Assembly (NCBI GenBank): GCA_000611775.1
Contig: KK106981.1
Location: 7,988,023-8,052,022 of the forward strand
Reading direction: 5' to 3'
Origin: Umbilicaria muhlenbergii
Taxonomy: Eukaryota; Ascomycota; Lecanoromycetes; Umbilicariales; Umbilicariaceae
Length of the DNA: 64,000 nucleotides
Each line of letters opens with the position of its first letter. Position 1 is the stretch's first letter. Below the pieces are notes generated by a model. The model was not told the DNA's origin and did not search any database. It saw nothing but the letters and a program-made list of their open reading frames with translations. This document shows positions 60,608 through 64,000 of the stretch, in pieces. The translations under genes were made by a program, and so were the position numbers.

Positions 60608-63600
60608 TCAGAAGTCTCCGCTTTCGATGATTGTGCCATTTTTGGTTGACAGGTTGGTAGTGAAGGTTAGCTGATAGTTTCTGTAGGACCATATTCTTGC
60701 TTTCATGTCACCACCTGCAGTAGCAAAAAGGCTACCGGTGGGACTGCACGCGACTTTTATCACTGTACAGTTCATTAGTGCTTTCGATGACCCAAAAGTG
60801 AAGGGGACAGAGAGGTACAATACCAGAGTTGTGATGTCCCACAAGTCGCATCTGTGTATCACCGCTTATGGGGTTCCAAAAGTGCACTCCTCTATCTTTA
60901 GACCCGCTAATAATCCATGCAGTATCTTGCGTGAATTGCGTAGAAAGAACAAAATTTGTATGACCAGTGAGAGTCGCCAAACAAGTGCTCTCATGGGTCC
61001 CGTCAAAAGCCCAAATCCTGACAGTACCATCTAAACTTCCGCTGATAACACTTCTCCCACCTGGTGAGAAAGCAACGGAGTAGACAGAATCTTTGTGTGA
61101 ACCGAACCGTTTCTGTTGAAACCCACTTTTACAGTTCCATACATATACAGAGTTGTCAAGAGATCCAGCCGCGATATATTTACCATCAGAGGAGACAGAG
61201 ACACACATTATGCCATCTATAGTAGATATTGTAGATCTGCAACGGCCTGTATCTGGGTCCCACAAACGGATGCTGCAGTCATCGCTTCCTGAAGCAATAG
61301 TGCCTCCGTCTTTGAACCATACTAATGTGCTTATGGCAGCCTCGTGACAAACAAGTTTATGTTGTATTTGGCGGTAGACGAGGTTCCAAATGTTGACTAC
61401 CCCATCTTCATTACCAGTGGCCAAGTATTCTCCGTCAGGGCTGAAACATACTGAACGGACGTAATTATCTCCAGTCTTTGAAATACCGTATGGTAATCTG
61501 TGAGGCAGGCTGCAGACTTGACTCCCAGTGAAAACATCAAAGACTCGCACTATGTGGTTGCTACCAGTAGCGATGAGTTTTCCATCCTGGCTAAATGCCA
61601 CATCACACACAACGGAATCATGCCGGAAAGTCTTTATTTCATCAACATCAAGTACGCGTTGAACTTGAGGATTGAACACGGCGTGCCAATCGCCTACCTC
61701 CTTTTTCAGATGAGCCGGCAAGTCCGCAAGTGAAAGCTTAGAGAGATCGTTCCCAACGTCTTCTGCCCCCACAGCTTGTTGATAATACAGCAGCTCACTC
61801 CTTAATTTGCGGGTGAGGGCATATAGCTGTTCTTGGGCGGTGGAAGGATCAAAGTAAGGTATCTTGGGCCAAGGCTCGTGAGGTTTCTCTATAACGTCCC
61901 AACAGTTTTGGGCGAGTTCGGAAAAATACTGCCGGAGACGACCGCTGAGATTTGGGAGCAATAAAATCTCGCCTGGTCGTATAGGCACGAACTGCGCAGG
62001 AAAGGCCTGTTCCGCGGGAACAGTCTGTGGAAGGATAGATCCGCCTGTCAAGTCCTCACGGCGTATCTCGTGTAGATTTTGTGAGGCTTTCTGGGGGAAC
62101 CTTGGAACGTCGTTGCTATCTCGCCCGCTGTGGTAAATCCGATCATGTTTCTGCAACGCGGCCTTGGTTGCAAACCCACCGATATAGAATTCGCAGGTGG
62201 TGTCCGCACATTTGAACCGCTTGATGTGTAAGACTTCATGTGCTTCCCGAGCTTGTCGTGAGTGGAACCCATTGGAAACTCGTGGGCAATGACGGTACCG
62301 GCAGACATACGACGACTCAGTGTATGTCCTCCTGAAGAACTTTAGATCTTCCTGATCGATTCCATCCAGACTCTCCGAGATTGGGAGATCTACAAGCAAC
62401 TCCACAATATCCTGATAACGCCGGAGTACTTCGCTGAAGTATGTAGGATCATTCTCGAGTTCATATTTCTGAAAGTCTACGGTTATGTTAGCACTTCATT
62501 TGCTACACGTAAGCGGCCCTCATCATGTAGCTTGTGCTTTTAATATCAGCTCACCTTCTGGATTTTTCTGAACATGCTTCTCTTGAGCTAGAATCTGCCG
62601 GTATGTTAAAGCATCCTGGACTAAGCTCTTAGTATTTGGCAAGTCATCCAATGCTGCAATATGAGTCTCGCTAGACTTCAAGGGATCCAAGGCTCCTAAT
62701 TCCGCGTGAAAGTCAGTGCTCTGAGACACTTTCCGAAAATCAGCTAGACTATGTAGCTGCCCTATAAGCGGTGTAGATATTCTGGCGTCGAGTCCACCTT
62801 GTAACTTAATGTATTGAAGAAGATGCGCAATCCAGAACTCGTTGGCATATAGATGCAAAGCGTGATAGCCTTTGACTATTCTTCGCCTTGATTGAGCTTC
62901 TGGAACGGATGGATCAATGAGGCAAGACGAATTTGACAGATAGGTCACACAAGAGAAACAAACATTATACTGGGCTTGCTTTTCCTGTAAGAATGGGCCA
63001 CTGTCAGGGTGTAACATATATCTGAACGAGGTTGTCAGAAGTCTGGCAACTCTTTGCTCGGCAATGACGTACTCTTTGGCGGAGAAATGAACAAAATCAA
63101 CTGAATTCGCCGGACCTTCGTCAATGATGGGCTTGCATAACTCCAGGACTGTTTTCGGCACTTTTGTTGTACTGTCCAGTATCGTATTGACTCCTGCTTG
63201 ATAAACTATTCCGTCCTGAATCTCCCAAACCTTCAATGCTCTGAAAGAGCAAGCCATCCATTCAAGTATTCGAATGGCTTTGTGTCTGTTCGAAGGGCTG
63301 TGCTGGTTCAGAATACGGCTCAAAATCCGACCGTACCTTATGCAGAGTTAATTTCAACAAACAATGAAAGAAACATTCAATTTTGCTTACGCTTCGTTTA
63401 GTCCATTAGGAAGATTGTTAGCGGCGGTTTGCAACTCCTTAATGCTGTAGCAGTCCTCAAGTGAAGTGACTACCAGCCGTACCCAGAGAAACATACCTAA
63501 TGATTTCTTAGCAAAGTAAAGGTTAATGTGATGAGAGACTCACCATTGGCTTTCTCCACCACTGTCTTCTCTATCTCATCCATCTCTTTGCTACTGAACC

Positions 63601-64000
63601 TTTCACGCAGCTCGATAAGGCTCTGATGAGTGAACAGCTGGATATCTGTGTCCACATCTTTCTTCTCGTCCTTGAGGGATATGTACTGCTTCCTCCGTAG
63701 AACCTTGCTAATTTCAACACCCTCCCTACTTGAGAATAGGATCTTACAGTGCCCATCAGATGATGTACACAGAGACAGTAGCTCCTGCATAATCGGTCTA
63801 TGCAATTTCTCTTCACACTCATCCAGGCCGTCAATGATTATGCGAACCGCTGCTATGGTGTCCAAAAGCTCAGGGAGTAAGTTTCTTAGTTGTTGCATTG
63901 AAGGGTTGTAGCCCCGGTTGGTGTAATTTTCTGAAACATGTGGAGCTAGGTCAAGGTGGTGCTGCAGTAGCTGAAGTGCAAGACTTCTCAAAATCCGACT
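60608..64000 (-). CDS. NACHT NLR-like protein with C2H2-like fingers and TUP1-type WD40 propeller (partial)
   Basis: Exons 63544 to beyond 64000, 63391-63496, 62555-63336, 60824-62476 and 60608-60762 join in frame; the 5' end lies outside the window. The visible start holds the second half of a NACHT domain: AAVRIIIDGLDECEEKLHRP (Walker B), CKILFSSREG, then EKANGMFLWVRLVVTSLEDC and LPNGLNEAYGRILSRILNQH, typical of fungal NLR-like STAND proteins. The helical linker WMACSFRALKVWEIQDGIVY and VDFVHFSAKEYVI is also typical. After it come two C2H2-like units (VCRYRHCPR, FKCADTTCEFYIGGF with later His residues) and a seven-blade WD40 array. Blades such as YVRSVCFSPDGEYLATGNED, YIAAGSLDNSVYVWN, HKDSVYSVAFSPGGRSVISG and IISGSKDRGVHFWN match the TUP1 corepressor propeller more than the HNWD-type repeats of known fungal NLRs. 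Fungal NLRs work in non-self recognition; this role is inferred. Confidence 0.85.

Noticed and set aside
60322-60630. 102-codon plus-strand frame with hydrophobic stretches
   Set aside because: It is antisense to the end of the NLR-like gene and has no family match; likely chance.
1-64000. CRISPR arrays, bacterial operons or intact transposons
   Set aside because: No spaced repeats, no Shine-Dalgarno-led gene strings, and no transposase or reverse transcriptase motif was seen; introns show the DNA is eukaryotic.

Overview
The window is nuclear DNA of a filamentous ascomycete (Pezizomycotina). It looks like a dothideomycete, but that placement is inference. Genes lie on both strands every 1-3 kb. 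Introns are short, mostly 48-140 nt, with GTRNGT donors, CTAAC/CTAAT branch points and CAG/TAG acceptors. Most products are standard fungal housekeeping proteins. I rebuilt exon structures by hand from reading-frame continuity, splice signals and family motifs; no database search was run.

Left part (0-25 kb) is conserved and gene-dense: F-box-like protein and a UFD1-type zinc-finger protein (divergent), YIP1, a KP4-killer-toxin-like secreted protein, SAM50 and UBC6 (divergent), a membrane alpha/beta-hydrolase, HRI1, a Cys-rich unknown, holocytochrome c synthase and an ABC1/Cqd1-type atypical kinase (divergent), and a large DEAH helicase with a mitochondrial-type leader.

Middle part (25-42 kb) is more accessory. 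It holds a tRNA-like gene split by a spliceosomal-intron-like insert, two gene-poor stretches, and four copies of a small secreted protein family that I do not recognise (three intact, one internally deleted). SmgGDS-like armadillo protein, DPM3, an oxidoreductase-like mitochondrial protein and a large, partly disordered protein of unknown function lie among them.

Right part (42-64 kb) has RPL13, a coiled-coil nuclear protein, an LRR protein, a small Cys/His-rich protein, a GCIP-like protein and ARP6. From 54.4 kb comes a minus-strand array of five small paralogues sharing Y-x3-H-x3-H-[AS], one of them broken. The window ends inside a NACHT NLR-like gene whose C-terminus is a C2H2-like segment followed by a TUP1-type WD40 propeller.

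The best candidates for something undescribed are the CANAP/WNxNNHQ secreted family, the Y-x3-H-x3-H family beside the NLR, the NACHT-ZnF-TUP1 fusion, the intron-like insert in a tRNA-like gene, and the duplicated tail-anchor unit in UBC6.
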